The notes under the pieces are model-generated. The model did not search any database. It saw nothing but the letters and a program-made list of their open reading frames with translations, and was not told the DNA's origin. A stretch of 64,000 nucleotides of DNA from JANRKF01 sp033763575 (GTDB lineage Bacteria; Pseudomonadota; Alphaproteobacteria; Rickettsiales; SXRF01). The stretch is from positions 1 through 64,000 of the forward strand of contig JANRKF010000033.1 in the NCBI GenBank assembly GCA_033763575.1. The letters run 5' to 3'. The number at the start of each line of letters is the position of its first letter. Positions within the stretch are counted from its first letter, which is position 1. Below are positions 56,761 through 64,000 of this stretch, piece after piece. Both the position numbers and the translations under genes were made by a program.

Positions 56761-58164
56761 ATGGCTAAGGAAAAATACACCTCCGACTTCATGCGCACCA
56801 TGGAGGAACGCGGATTCATCCACCAGGCGACCGACGCCGAAGGACTGGACAAGCAACTCAGCGAAGGCCGCGTCACCGCCTATATCGGCTTCGACGCCAC
56901 CGCCGACAGCCTGCATGTCGGCAGCCTGATGCAGATCATGGCGCTGCGCCATTTGCAAAAAACCGGGCATAAACCCATCGTCCTGCTCGGCGGCGGCACC
57001 ACCAAAGTCGGCGACCCTTCCGGCAAAGACGAAGCGCGCAAACTGCTTTCCGACGCCGACATCGCCAGGAATATCGAATCGATCAGCGCCACCTTCGGCC
57101 AGTTCCTGAAAATCGGCACCGGCGCGCAGGACGCCATCATCGTCAATAATGCCGAGTGGCTGGATCACCTGAATTACATCGAGTTCCTGCGTAAATACGG
57201 ACGGCATTTCTCGGTCAACCGCATGCTGACGCAGGACAGCGTGAAGCTGCGGCTGGAGCGCGAGCAGAACCTCTCCTTCCTCGAATTCAACTACATGATT
57301 CTGCAGGCCTACGATTTCGTCGAGCTGCACAACCGCTATGATTGCAGCCTGCAAATCGGCGGCAGCGACCAGTGGGGCAATATCGTCATGGGCATCGACC
57401 TCGCCCGCAGGCTTGATGCCGAAACGCGCTTCCAGCCGGTGCCGCTGTCGGCGACCAAGGGTATGCGCGTGGTCGAGGTGCAGCCGATTATCCAGTCCAA
57501 ACGCAGCGATCCTGGCGGCTATGAAACCACCAATTTCATGGATTATTTCGGTGCCGAAAACAGCCGCGGCCTGTTCGGCCTGACCACCCCGCTGCTTTCC
57601 ACCGCAAGCGGCGCGAAAATGGGCAAGACCGCGAGCGGCGCGGTGTGGCTCTCCAAAGACCTGCTCTCCGCCTATGATTACTGGCAATATTGGCGCAACA
57701 CCGAAGACGCCGATGTCGGCCGCTTCCTTAAATTATTTACCGACCTGCCGATGGCCGAAATCGCCAAGCTCGAAAAATTGAAAGGCGCCGACATCAACGA
57801 GGCAAAAAAAATCCTCGCCACCGAAGCCACCAAACTCTGCCACGGCTCGCACGCCGCAAAACAGGCCGCCGAAACCGCGCAGAAAACCTTCGAGCAGGGC
57901 GGCATCGGCGCGGATATTCCCGTGCATGTCATCAAAACCGGCGAGCTGGGCAAAGGCGTGGCCGCCTACGAACTGTTCCGGCTTGCCGGGCTCGCCGATT
58001 CCGGCGGCGAAGCCAAGCGCCTCATCCGTGGCGGCGGCGCCCGCATCAACGATAAAAAAGTCGATGACGAAAACGACCTGATCGGCCAAACGCAATTCGG
58101 CAAAGAAGGCGAGCTGAAATTATCGGCGGGCAAGAAGAAGCATGTGCTGGTGCAATTGCGATAG
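56761..58164 (+). CDS. tyrS: tyrosyl-tRNA synthetase with an internal insertion
   Basis: A 467-residue class I synthetase. HIGH box variant ADSLHVGSL, LLGGGTTKVGDPSGKDEAR, QIGGSDQWGNIVMG, KMSKS variant SGAKMGKTASGAVW, and a C-terminal S4 domain (LIRGGGARINDKKV). Bacterial TyrS is usually about 400-425 residues. Here roughly 45 extra residues (about 219-266, DAETRFQPVPLSATKGMRVV...ENSRG) lie between SDQWGN and GLTTPLL. Reading frame and codon use are normal there, and no palindrome was seen. Confidence 0.94.
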   Translation: MAKEKYTSDFMRTMEERGFIHQATDAEGLDKQLSEGRVTAYIGFDATADSLHVGSLMQIMALRHLQKTGHKPIVLLGGGTTKVGDPSGKDEARKLLSDADIARNIESISATFGQFLKIGTGAQDAIIVNNAEWLDHLNYIEFLRKYGRHFSVNRMLTQDSVKLRLEREQNLSFLEFNYMILQAYDFVELHNRYDCSLQIGGSDQWGNIVMGIDLARRLDAETRFQPVPLSATKGMRVVEVQPIIQSKRSDPGGYETTNFMDYFGAENSRGLFGLTTPLLSTASGAKMGKTASGAVWLSKDLLSAYDYWQYWRNTEDADVGRFLKLFTDLPMAEIAKLEKLKGADINEAKKILATEATKLCHGSHAAKQAAETAQKTFEQGGIGADIPVHVIKTGELGKGVAAYELFRLAGLADSGGEAKRLIRGGGARINDKKVDDENDLIGQTQFGKEGELKLSAGKKKHVLVQLR

Positions 58165-58172
58165 TTGCTTCC

Positions 58173-58286
58173 GCGATTGCCTACTGGCAATCGCATGAAG
58201 CGTGCTCAGGGCTGGTTCGCGGCTACTCCGCTCTCATGACATCGCGCTGCGAAGCACGCGCCATGTAATTTTCAGTAGAAAATTAC
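58173..58286. repeat. structured intergenic sequence with nested hairpins
   Basis: Perfect hairpins GCGATTGCC-tact-GGCAATCGC (58173-58194) and GTAATTTTC-agta-GAAAATTAC (58265-58286) flank a third pairing, GCGTGCT (58200-58206) with AGCACGC (58253-58259). No T run on either strand. It fills the tyrS downstream gap and is probably a repeat element. Confidence 0.6.
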
Positions 58287-58296
58287 GGGCGCACCA

Positions 58297-58533
58297 TTAA
58301 GAGCCAAACCCGTGCTTTTTGAGCACTTCCGGCGGGATGGAGGTGCCGAAACCGCTCTCCAGCACCGTGCCGTACTTGGTCATGTCGAGATGGCCCTTGT
58401 CGATAATCGCCGAGAAAATGACCAGCTTCTCCGGCTTTATCCGCAGCACCCACCAGGCATCCCGCCCGCTGACACTATCTTTCCCAAGCACTTTATAGAG
58501 ATATTTCTTTTGGTTAGCGATGTCCATGGCCAT
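58297..58533 (-). CDS. small conserved-looking hypothetical protein
   Basis: A 78-residue protein (MAMDIANQKKYLYKVLGKDSVSGRDAWWVLRIKPEKLVIFSAIIDKGHLDMTKYGTVLESGFGTSIPPEVLKKHGFGS). Compact alpha/beta pattern, soluble, no signal peptide. I recognise no family. Second ATG at 58527 is possible. It lies beside the hairpin region on the strand opposite tyrS. Confidence 0.6.
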   Translation of the reverse strand: MAMDIANQKKYLYKVLGKDSVSGRDAWWVLRIKPEKLVIFSAIIDKGHLDMTKYGTVLESGFGTSIPPEVLKKHGFGS

Positions 58534-58621
58534 AAAAATATTTAGTTAATTTATATAAACTATTGTTTACCTGACGATGACTTTATGGTATAAATACAAA
58601 AGTTTCAAGGAGAAGAAATAT

Positions 58622-59134
58622 ATGGAACATGTAGAAGCCGCTCTTAAAAAGGCTCCCAAACTGGCCGTAAAATTAGCGGAGGAGTTGTTGGGGGAGGAAA
58701 ATCTGAAAACACTGCGGAATCCGAGAACGATTCCCCATATGAGTCCGGCAGCAACCTCTTATTTCACACAAACGCTCTTTGCACATGTTTCAGAGATCGG
58801 CTTGACAAAAGTAGAGTGGGAAGCACTTGCGCATGAACTTCTGAAACACGGCATGAGGGTCAGCGAGCCAGATATTATCCAATTGCTGGAAGCAACTGAA
58901 CATGGACGCGAGCTATTGGCAAACGAGATGAAATACCTCAAACCAGAAAGTCTCAATAAATTAGTCGCTGATGGTATGGGTGCTACGCCGCATTCCGGGG
59001 ATAAGCCTACTATTCGTTACAATCCTTCCTATGAAGGTGTAGAACATGCGTTATATGTTATGCGCCATCCAGACGATCACCAGCATGTGCCCGCCTACGC
59101 GGAAGTTCACGGCCGCCATCACCATCATCGCTAA
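58622..59134 (+). CDS. hypothetical protein with natural His-rich tail
   Basis: A 170-residue protein, helical (EHVEAALKKAPKLAVKLAEELLGEENLKTLR...), ending HGRHHHHR. AAGGAG lies about 10 bases before ATG 58622, preferred over 58577. Base composition is visibly lower in GC than its neighbours, hinting at later acquisition. TTTACC-17-TATAAA at 58566-58594 is a candidate promoter. No family recognised. It overlaps the convergent AsmA-like gene by four bases. Confidence 0.65.
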   Translation: MEHVEAALKKAPKLAVKLAEELLGEENLKTLRNPRTIPHMSPAATSYFTQTLFAHVSEIGLTKVEWEALAHELLKHGMRVSEPDIIQLLEATEHGRELLANEMKYLKPESLNKLVADGMGATPHSGDKPTIRYNPSYEGVEHALYVMRHPDDHQHVPAYAEVHGRHHHHR

Positions 59135-62130
59135 AACACATCGAATAAATTGCGCAGGAAGCCGGGCGTCAGGATGGAGAGCGGATTCACCGACACGTTG
59201 GGATTGTCGCTGTCACCCTTCATGCTGTAGCGCGCCGCGAACACGCCCTCGCCCTTGCCGCCGGTCAGGATGTCGCCGACGAGCGGCACTTTCCCCGCCA
59301 CATTATTGAGCGTGTATGACGGCACGATCGCCCCTTCGAGATGCAGCGTGGTCGCCGGAAAAGTGATCGTTCCATCCGCCGTCAACCCCATCGCCGAGCC
59401 GAACGCCTTGCCGTCCTGGATCGTCACCACATCATCCTGCAGCGTATAGGGCGCGGCGAGTTTTTTAAAGGCGATGCCGTTGCCCGACAGCGTATCGAAA
59501 ATACCGGTGAGCGATGCCAACGACAGCATCTTCGCCAGTACCGGAGCGTCTTTCAGCACATAATCATGAATATCGAGCTGGCCGCGCAGCAGGCCGCTGC
59601 CCTTCGCATCGTCGAACAGGCCGGTGAGCGACAGGGTGCCGCCTTCCATGCCCGGCACAATGCCGAGCGCCCGCAACAGGCCGCCCGCATCATCTGAGGT
59701 CGCGCTCAAGCGGCGATTCTTTCCTTCCTTCTTAATACCGAAGGCGAATTTCGCCTCACCGATTTTCCCGCCGATATCGGCGGCGGTGCAACGCGTTTGC
59801 GTGCATGTCATCCGCCCTTTGACCGCCTGCAAAGAAGCGCCATGGGCGCCGTAAATCGTGCCGATGTCGAGCGACAAATCGATGGCCGGAAAATGCGCGA
59901 AGGAAAATCCATCGCCTTTTTTCTCCAGCGACGAGGCGATATCGAGCGACGGCCCTGCAATATTCAGGCGGTAGCCGCCGGGGGTGGCCTCATATTCCAG
60001 CGCGCTCAAACTGGTTTTATCATAACGGAATGTGTCGAGCGTGAGCTTCGCCAGGTCCTTGCCATCCGGCGTGAGCAGCGCCTTGCCCGCCACGTCAACG
60101 CCCTCGCCTTTCAGTGAAAATTTTTCCAGCGACGTCACCTCGCCCTGCGTGGATAGCTCCATATGCAGCGCCGCGTTCGATAGCGTCCGCACCTCCATCG
60201 GCAACTCCACACCGAATTTTTTGAAGGTGTCGCCGTCAAGCGTCGCGGTCGCATCCACCACCGTGTCGATCGCGTTCTCCGGCGAAAAACTGTAGCGCAA
60301 TTTACTGTTTGAAAGCGCGGCGCCATTGACCGTGCCGCTGCCGGAAAATTCGATGGCCTCCTCATTCACCTGCATGTCGCCGCTGGCATTCGCAATATCA
60401 AAACGGCCAAGGAAACCGGGCGTTCCCACCTTGTCGAGCGCCGCCCTGATGTCGTAGGTCATCGGCGTATCGTTGCCATCTTGATCCTTGGCGAAAAAAT
60501 AAAAACTGAGTTTCGCATCCGCCGCAGCGCGGCCCGTAGCCTTCGCCGCATCGAGATTCAAACGCTTCGCATGTGCAAGCATCGGCAACCCCAAAAGCGT
60601 CACCACGTCACTCGCCGGGGCCTCGGCATGCATCGACATTTCAATCAGCGGGTTATCCGGATTCAAATCCGCAATCAGCAAACGGCCACCCGAAAGCACC
60701 GTGCCGCCAAGCGCATCGGCATGCGAAATCGCCGCATCGAGCGACAGGCCATCGACCTTGATGCGCGCATTCACACCGCGCACCTCCGGATGATCCGGCA
60801 AGTAGCGAATCTTCGCATCCTTCAGGTCGAGCTGCGCATCCACCGCCTCTTTCGGCAGCGACGGCAACTCCATCTCGCCCGGATTGATATTGAATATGGC
60901 CGTCGCCTTCGTCACATCGCCACCATGAATATTGCCGGTCACCCACTCGCGTGAAAGCGGCGACAGCCCCAGCGGCCAGAACAGCCGCACCTGCCCGGCC
61001 GGCACATCGGTAATGCTCACCTGCCCCTGAATGCCCAGGCCTTTTTCCGCCCGCAGCACGGTGCCCACCGCCGTAAATTTGCTGCCGGCAAAATCGATGT
61101 CGGCCTTGTCGATGGTGATGGTTTTCAGGCCGTCCGACGCTTTGCCTGCCACTTTGAGGCTATGCACATTCAGCGTGCCGTCAATCCGCTCATGGGTGAT
61201 TTTCCCGCGCCCGCCATCAAGATTGAATTGCAGCGCCTCCAGCGTGCCGTCATCGGCCAGCGCAAATCCCAGCGTGCCGCTTACCGGCAGTTGCAGCATC
61301 CCGGCCAGCGGATTATCGGAGAGCAGCCCCGAAAGCACCGACGGGTGGAGCTTCGCAACCGACAGCGTCCCCTCCAGCCGCTTGGCGCGCTTGTTATAGG
61401 CCCCCTGCCCGCTGAGCTCGCTCTCGTACTCTTTATATTTAATGGCCGTGCGCAGGAGAAGGGTGATTTGCGTATCCGACTCCTTGCGCACGACAAAGGT
61501 GGTATCCGGCGCGGAAATTATGACCCCGTCCGCATCATTGCCGATGCTGACATCGGCATTCAGAAGCTCGATCGTATGCAGCTCGCGCAGGCTGCTCTTG
61601 CTGCGCGGATTCACCAGCGATTCAATGAGCGACGCCAGGATGTCGCCGGTGCTGTCGATATTCTCACCCTCCGCCGCCACTTGCGAATCCGCACCAAAAC
61701 CGAGCGTTTTATCGGCATTCTGCTTGATGCTGATAATCGGCTTTGTCACGGAAAGCGAGGTGGGGAGGACTTTGCCAAACGGCAATGACAGCACATCCAC
61801 CCCCAGCGCAATATCCGGAAACGAGGAAAATTTCTTGCCTTCTTTGGTAAAGAGAGACACCTCTTTCAGGTGTATCTCCACCGGACGCTGCCAGCCGCCC
61901 CAGACCAGCCATGTCTCGCTGATGTCGGCCCGCACATCGCTTTCGCCGGCCAGCGCTTTTTCGATGTAAGGCGTGAATTTTTCCAGCGAACGCGGCCCCG
62001 TCGCCACCCAGAAGAGCGCCGCGTTAAATGCCACCAGCGCCGCAAGCGCCAGCCCCAGCGCGATGCCGATCAGAAATTTACTCCAAGGATGTGCTAACAT
62101 GCGGCCACCAGTAGCCACCAATATTCGCAT
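59131..62130 (-). CDS. AsmA/YhdP-like protein (DUF3971-type)
   Basis: A protein of about 999 residues with one N-terminal membrane helix (FLIGIALGLALAALVAFNAALFWV) and a very long periplasmic beta-rich body, ending YTLNNVAGKVPLVGDILTGGKGEGVFAARYSMKGDSDNPNVSVNPLSILTPGFLRNLFDVF, the conserved AsmA_2/YhdP C-terminus. YhdP bridges the inner and outer membrane for phospholipid transfer in E. coli. ATG 62130 or 62100 (MLAHPWSKF); neither has a clear ribosome site. The frame opens at 62271 inside virB6. Confidence 0.88.
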   Translation of the reverse strand: MRILVATGGRMLAHPWSKFLIGIALGLALAALVAFNAALFWVATGPRSLEKFTPYIEKALAGESDVRADISETWLVWGGWQRPVEIHLKEVSLFTKEGKKFSSFPDIALGVDVLSLPFGKVLPTSLSVTKPIISIKQNADKTLGFGADSQVAAEGENIDSTGDILASLIESLVNPRSKSSLRELHTIELLNADVSIGNDADGVIISAPDTTFVVRKESDTQITLLLRTAIKYKEYESELSGQGAYNKRAKRLEGTLSVAKLHPSVLSGLLSDNPLAGMLQLPVSGTLGFALADDGTLEALQFNLDGGRGKITHERIDGTLNVHSLKVAGKASDGLKTITIDKADIDFAGSKFTAVGTVLRAEKGLGIQGQVSITDVPAGQVRLFWPLGLSPLSREWVTGNIHGGDVTKATAIFNINPGEMELPSLPKEAVDAQLDLKDAKIRYLPDHPEVRGVNARIKVDGLSLDAAISHADALGGTVLSGGRLLIADLNPDNPLIEMSMHAEAPASDVVTLLGLPMLAHAKRLNLDAAKATGRAAADAKLSFYFFAKDQDGNDTPMTYDIRAALDKVGTPGFLGRFDIANASGDMQVNEEAIEFSGSGTVNGAALSNSKLRYSFSPENAIDTVVDATATLDGDTFKKFGVELPMEVRTLSNAALHMELSTQGEVTSLEKFSLKGEGVDVAGKALLTPDGKDLAKLTLDTFRYDKTSLSALEYEATPGGYRLNIAGPSLDIASSLEKKGDGFSFAHFPAIDLSLDIGTIYGAHGASLQAVKGRMTCTQTRCTAADIGGKIGEAKFAFGIKKEGKNRRLSATSDDAGGLLRALGIVPGMEGGTLSLTGLFDDAKGSGLLRGQLDIHDYVLKDAPVLAKMLSLASLTGIFDTLSGNGIAFKKLAAPYTLQDDVVTIQDGKAFGSAMGLTADGTITFPATTLHLEGAIVPSYTLNNVAGKVPLVGDILTGGKGEGVFAARYSMKGDSDNPNVSVNPLSILTPGFLRNLFDVF

Positions 62131-62149
62131 TTTGTCGAGGCAAAAATTA

Positions 62150-63442
62150 TCACGGGTTAGGCCGCGTGCCACCCGCCGGACCGCCAATTGGAGTCGTGCC
62201 GCCCCCGGCCGGCTGACCGGATTGACCCGCTTTCTTAAACCAATCGCCCAGCGGGCCCTGCATGCTCGCAAGATTGGTGCTGGCGCCCGCCAGGTCGCTT
62301 GCGATCAGGGTGACGATACTGTTGAAGCGCGACGCCAGGTCCGCCAGCATCACCAACACCAGAACGCCCACGATATCAATCGGGAAAATCGGCCCCTGCG
62401 TCGTCTGCGGCCCGTTGAACGACCACGACCCGCCATACGGCTGGCAGCCGCTGCCCTGACACAACGCAAAGCGCCAGTAATGCATGGCAAACGGCGAGCC
62501 GGTCATGCTGTTCGCCCACTGGGTCCAGCATACCGGCGTGAGCAGGATGTTGTTGATCGCGACATCGATCAACTGCACGAAAAATGCCAGGAAGGTGAAC
62601 AGCAAAATCGGCTGCAGCGTGGCGTTGACGATCTGGTTGAGCCAGCCGTCGAATAAATAACGCGTCCGCACGAACAGCAGGAACGACAGGAAAATAGGCG
62701 CAATGCCGAACAGCAACGCCTTTAAAATCAGCGACATCAGATACACCCACGCGGCGGTGAGGATCGCACGCATGAACGTGCCAAGCCCCAGCGCCAATAA
62801 CAGGCCGAAAATCGGGCCGTAGGGCGGGGTGAAGAACATCGCCATCATCGTCACCGCCATTTTCGCCGACACCGCCTTGGTGAGCGCCTGATCGACCACG
62901 TAGAAGGGCGGCGCATTGACCGGCACCGCCTGGTTCAGCACCGCCGCCGACACCTGGTTGATCCACGCATCCGTCCCGGCATTGAAGAATTTAACCACGG
63001 TAATATTGAAGAAATACCAGGCATCCGGCGAAAGCAGCAGCGCGATAATCCCGATCTTCACCATCCGCACGCTGAAATCAAACAGCGTGATCTGCACCAT
63101 GCCGAAGGTGAACATGATGCCGTAAAAAATAATGTAGAGCGTCGCCAATGCCGAAATCGCATTGAGGAAGCCGACATCGCTGATGATCGCCGCGAACAGC
63201 GCCGCCGTGACCTGATTCAGGATGTTTTGTATCTCGACGATGATGGTGGAAATAAGCCCCTGCCCGGGCGGAGGCGAGGGAATGGCGAATTGCGGATCGC
63301 TGGTGCAGGTGCCGTGCGGCACGGTGGGCGGCTGGTTGGCGAACGCGCTCTCCGGTATCAGGAGGCACAACACGGCGATCGCCAGTATCGCCGGCAGGAT
63401 CGCCTTCGCATGTGACCGTAAAGAATGGGCTGTGTGTTTCAT
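62150..63442 (-). CDS. virB6: VirB6/TrbL-type type IV secretion membrane protein
   Basis: A 430-residue polytopic protein. An N-terminal signal-like helix (ILPAILAIAVLCLLIPESAFA) precedes a periplasmic stretch, and several helices follow (LATLYIIFYGIMFTFGMVQITLF, AVTMMAMFFTPPYGPIFGLLLALGLGTFM, LLFGIAPIFLSFLLF, ILLFTFLAFFVQLIDVAIN). This is the TrbL/VirB6 pattern: the inner-membrane channel part of a type IV secretion system. GGAGGAAGGC before ATG 63442 decides the start. Coupled to the upstream gene by ATGA; the AsmA-like gene follows after 19 bases. Confidence 0.85.
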   Translation of the reverse strand: MKHTAHSLRSHAKAILPAILAIAVLCLLIPESAFANQPPTVPHGTCTSDPQFAIPSPPPGQGLISTIIVEIQNILNQVTAALFAAIISDVGFLNAISALATLYIIFYGIMFTFGMVQITLFDFSVRMVKIGIIALLLSPDAWYFFNITVVKFFNAGTDAWINQVSAAVLNQAVPVNAPPFYVVDQALTKAVSAKMAVTMMAMFFTPPYGPIFGLLLALGLGTFMRAILTAAWVYLMSLILKALLFGIAPIFLSFLLFVRTRYLFDGWLNQIVNATLQPILLFTFLAFFVQLIDVAINNILLTPVCWTQWANSMTGSPFAMHYWRFALCQGSGCQPYGGSWSFNGPQTTQGPIFPIDIVGVLVLVMLADLASRFNSIVTLIASDLAGASTNLASMQGPLGDWFKKAGQSGQPAGGGTTPIGGPAGGTRPNP

Positions 63443-64000
63443 GGCGTTTGCCTTCCTCCAACCAATTGTGATATTTGTGCAGTAAGACCTGAAAGGCTGC
63501 GCGCCGCCTGCCCCGCTTGACCGCTTTGCACCTGGCTTTGCAATTGGCCGGTGGCCTGCTGCAGCTTGCCGATCACCGCCGAATTCGCGCCGAACGCGAT
63601 CTGGCTCGATACCCCGGCGATACTCGATGCCACCTGCGGCAGCAACTGCAGCATCGATTTCATCAGCGACGAAAATATCCATAGCGTGATGAAGGCAAAG
63701 CTGAGTGCTTGAGTGAAGAAAACGTCGTTACTACCGAAACTGACCCGCGCCATCCGCCCGATGACGGCATCGAACGAGTTCTTGGCCATCGGGTTCACAA
63801 AGGATTGCACCGGCGGCGCGATGTTGCGCGCAACGCATGGCACATCGGTGCTGGTCGAAAGGTTTTTCATCATCACATTGGTATTGGGATCCGACGGTAT
63901 CATCCATGAGGAAAGCGACGAGTTGTTGCGCCAGTAGGCCCTGAAATCATTGCCGCCCAACACATCGAAAATATTCTGGATCAATATATCGAAAATACCC
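63439..64000 (-). CDS. VirB6-like protein, C-terminal part (cut by window edge)
   Basis: The frame is open from the window edge (no stop up to 64000), so only the C-terminal 186 or so residues are seen. A helix TQALSFAFITLWIFSSLMKSML is followed by a Gln/Ser/Ala-rich tail (LQQATGQLQSQVQSGQAGQAARSLSG). Its position directly before virB6, with an ATGA overlap, suggests another VirB6 paralogue as in Rickettsiales, or another T4SS component. The beginning lies outside the window. Confidence 0.65.
   Translation of the reverse strand, partial: GIFDILIQNIFDVLGGNDFRAYWRNNSSLSSWMIPSDPNTNVMMKNLSTSTDVPCVARNIAPPVQSFVNPMAKNSFDAVIGRMARVSFGSNDVFFTQALSFAFITLWIFSSLMKSMLQLLPQVASSIAGVSSQIAFGANSAVIGKLQQATGQLQSQVQSGQAGQAARSLSGLTAQISQLVGGRQTP

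Noticed and set aside
57415..57570. TyrS extra segment as an intein
   Set aside because: About 45 residues is too short, and no splice-junction Cys/Ser plus His-Asn pair was seen.

Overview
The window reads as a chromosomal stretch of an alphaproteobacterium. Evidence: 5-aminolevulinate synthase (Shemin route to heme), AddB recombination nuclease, ParC, heme A synthase beside an oxidase-like protein, a system I cytochrome c maturation run (ccmDEFGHI), ETF genes next to a PduO-type cobalamin adenosyltransferase, and VirB-type secretion genes scattered among housekeeping genes as in Rickettsiales-like lineages. Order-level placement (for example Micavibrio-like or Rickettsiales-related) cannot be settled from this sequence. 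No plasmid or prophage backbone is visible. Genes are tightly packed, often with ATGA or GTGA overlaps.

Layout. 1-2.2 kb: a DUF2924 / large serine recombinase / small accessory cassette next to tRNA-Ser(GCT). 2.2-8.7 kb: recO, parC, clpB and a DUF3108 protein. 8.8-11.8 kb: small unknown genes, three of them behind a promoter with a perfect palindrome, and two tandem Flp pilins. 11.8-15.3 kb (minus): virB8-virB9-gpsA-nadA. 15.3-19.3 kb: ccmD-E-F-G-H-I. 19.4-25.8 kb (mostly minus): nadE, brnT-brnA, etfB-etfA, PduO-type transferase, two small proteins, lytic transglycosylase. 26-28.8 kb: ppx, rlmE, lipoprotein hydrolase. 28.8-34.7 kb (minus): an unrecognised 946-residue protein and addB. 35-41 kb: a RecA-fold ATPase, tgt, ydbH-ynbE-ydbL, tRNA-Lys, a Tat-signal aminotransferase. 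41.3-49.7 kb: a prepilin, five glycosyltransferases, a small peptide gene and a PqqD-like protein. 49.7-53.4 kb: heme-copper oxidase subunit I-like protein, ctaA, hemA. 53.7-58.2 kb: soluble chemoreceptor, anmK, tyrS. 58.3-64 kb: small unknowns, a YhdP/AsmA-like giant and two VirB6-like proteins, the last cut by the window edge.

The most striking theme is palindromic repetitive DNA that is not confined to spacers. Elements encode or interrupt protein termini and loops (GpsA N-terminus and VirB9 C-terminus, the signal peptides of CcmH and a lipoprotein, internal segments of AddB, Tgt, CtaA and EtfA, both N-termini of the ctaA/oxidase divergent pair) and supply stop codons for convergent genes. 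One family of about 175 bp occurs twice in opposite orientation, and each copy is flanked by a 23-26 bp direct duplication of the 3' end of the gene it abuts, which marks it as a mobile MITE-like element. A second unexplained signal is an 18-23 bp motif (core TGTGTCACGGAAGGGG) present four times at three loci, always next to an A/T run beyond the 3' end of a gene.

Functional links: ccm genes, ctaA, hemA and the oxidase-like protein serve heme and respiratory enzyme assembly. YdbH/YnbE/YdbL and the YhdP-like protein probably move phospholipid to the outer membrane. VirB6, VirB8 and VirB9 are parts of a type IV secretion system whose other genes lie elsewhere.
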